NCBI GenBank assembly: GCA_041486365.1 | Contig: JBGPLH010000027.1 | Location: 1-18,064, forward strand | Reading direction: 5' to 3' | DNA: 18,064 bases | From: JBGPLH01 sp041486365 [NCBI: Thermodesulfobacteriota bacterium] | GTDB taxonomy: Bacteria > JAUYMQ01 | Shown: piece by piece, positions 17,021-18,064 of the stretch | Position numbering within the stretch: position 1 is the stretch's first letter | How the letters are laid out: the number at the start of each line of letters is the position of its first letter | Program-made: the position numbers and the translations under genes | The notes under the pieces: model-generated | What the model saw: only the letters and a program-made list of their open reading frames with translations | The model's database searches: none | Told to the model about the DNA's origin: nothing

Positions 17021-18064
17021 CTAGCGGCCGTGGCAACGCTTGTACTTCCGGCCCGAGCCGCAGGGGCAGGGATCGTTGCGGCCCACCTTCGGCGCGTCGC
17101 GCCGGGCGGGAGCGGGCTCCGCCTCCTCGCCGCGGTTCAGGACCAGCTTTTGCGCCTTCGGGGCAATGACGGGCGGCGGCTCCTCCATGCGAACCGGCTC
17201 GGGCGGCTGGAACTTGAAGAGGCGCTCGAGGAAGTCCCCCTTCATCGAGGCAAGCATCTCCTCGAACATCTCGAAGCCCTCCTTCTGGTACTCCTGCTTG
17301 GGGTCCCGCTGCCCGTAACCGCGCAGGCCGATCCCCTCCTTCAGGTGGTCCATGTTGAGAAGGTGATCCTTCCAGTGGGTGTCGAGGCTCTCCAGCAGGA
17401 ACTGCCTGGCCCACCCCTGGAGCGTGGGATAGTCGATGGCGGCGAAACGCTCGGCCAGGTCCTGGCAGCGGGCGGCCTTCTCGTCGTGGCGGGCCGCGAC
17501 GGCGTCGTGGAGGATCGCCCGGAAGGCGCGTGGATCCTTACCCGTGAGGGTCTCCGGGCGGAGATCGAGATCGATCCCGAAGCGCTGCCGTAGCTGGCGC
17601 TGCGCGCCCTCGAGGTCCCAGTCCTCCGGAGCCGTCCGCTCCTCTGCGCAGGTGTCGGCGATCTGGTCCACCGCCTCCTCCATCCACTCCCCGATCTCCC
17701 CGGAGAGGTCGTCGGCGGCGAGCACCCGCTTGCGCTCGTCATAGATCACCGTGCGCTGCTTGTTCATCACGTCATCGTACTCGATCAGGTGCTTGCGGAT
17801 GTCGAAGTTGTGCGCCTCGACCTTCTTCTGGGCGTTCTCGATGGCCCTGGTGACCAGGCCGTGCTCGATGGCCTCCCCCTCCTGCATGCCGAGCTTCTCC
17901 ATGAGGGGCGAGATGCGGTCCGATCCGAAGATGCGCATCAGGTCGTCCTCGAGGGAGAGATAGAAGCGCGAGGAGCCCGGATCGCCCTGCCGCCCGGCCC
18001 GGCCGCGGAGCTGGTTGTCGATCCGGCGCGACTCGTGCCGCTCGGTGCCGATGATGTGCAGACC
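17021..18064 (-). CDS. secA: Preprotein translocase ATPase SecA, C-terminal part (runs off the right edge)
   Basis: Motor ATPase of the Sec export pathway. The last 347 residues are visible. They begin in the second nucleotide-binding domain at [19 protein letters not shown] with [21 protein letters not shown], then LMRIFGS, the helical scaffold and wing region ([20 protein letters not shown]), and [20 protein letters not shown]. The end is the SEC-C zinc motif, [20 protein letters not shown], where CxC and CH bind zinc and contact SecB and phospholipid. The stop is TAG at 17021-17023. The 5' end, Walker motifs and preprotein cross-linking domain are outside the window. Confidence 0.98.
   Translation of the reverse strand, partial: GLHIIGTERHESRRIDNQLRGRAGRQGDPGSSRFYLSLEDDLMRIFGSDRISPLMEKLGMQEGEAIEHGLVTRAIENAQKKVEAHNFDIRKHLIEYDDVMNKQRTVIYDERKRVLAADDLSGEIGEWMEEAVDQIADTCAEERTAPEDWDLEGAQRQLRQRFGIDLDLRPETLTGKDPRAFRAILHDAVAARHDEKAARCQDLAERFAAIDYPTLQGWARQFLLESLDTHWKDHLLNMDHLKEGIGLRGYGQRDPKQEYQKEGFEMFEEMLASMKGDFLERLFKFQPPEPVRMEEPPPVIAPKAQKLVLNRGEEAEPAPARRDAPKVGRNDPCPCGSGRKYKRCHGR

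Noticed and set aside
15626-17593. 655-codon open frame on the plus strand
   Set aside because: Antisense to argJ and secA; the middle is translated repeat (VGPRVLGVDPRFARDL-like), which explains apparent similarity to other spurious proteins.

Overview
The window holds 18 kb of dense, high-GC bacterial chromosome. Sixteen recognisable conserved genes, plus one small conserved gene of unknown function, all lie on the minus strand, so the genes read from the right edge to the left. Gene order, in transcription direction, is secA(end)-argJ | rpsB-tsf-pyrH-frr-uppS-dxr-rseP-tsaB | DUF465-ilvB-ilvN-ilvC-psd-pssA-leuA-leuC(start). The ilvBNC-psd-pssA-leuA run and the secA-argJ pair recall deltaproteobacterial (Geobacter-like) and related high-GC lineages such as Methylomirabilota/Rokubacteria. 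This placement rests on remembered gene order and a short EF-Ts only; I cannot fix the phylum.

Right part (15641-18064): the C-terminal third of SecA, with its zinc-binding tail, then ArgJ. Middle part (7685-15397): a translation and envelope cluster. It holds ribosomal protein S2, EF-Ts, UMP kinase and ribosome recycling factor, then undecaprenyl diphosphate synthase, DXP reductoisomerase, the RseP site-2 protease with three apparent PDZ domains, and TsaB for tRNA t6A. cdsA, which usually sits between uppS and dxr, is absent. Left part (1-7239): branched-chain amino acid synthesis (ilvB, ilvN, ilvC, leuA, leuC), with the phosphatidylethanolamine pair psd-pssA in the middle. A good sigma70-type promoter (TTGACA, 17 bp, TAGAAT) at 7553-7581 faces this left cluster. 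It is followed by a long leader with a 17-codon upstream ORF whose stop overlaps the start of the DUF465 gene.

The most unusual feature is a family of GC-rich palindromic repeats in seven intergenic gaps (about 15 units, all in the same orientation as the genes). On the coding strand each full unit has CCGGAGGTCC, a hairpin of the type CGCGC-GAA-GCGCG, then GGGCCGAC. A short spacer and TCTGA often follow. The left edge merges with gene stop codons (ilvB, rseP, uppS) and the right edge runs into the Shine-Dalgarno region of the next gene (ilvN, argJ, tsaB). A 38-39 bp tandem array of the family fills the gap where cdsA would be expected and encodes the last residues of UppS. No transposase or other mobility gene is visible in the window.
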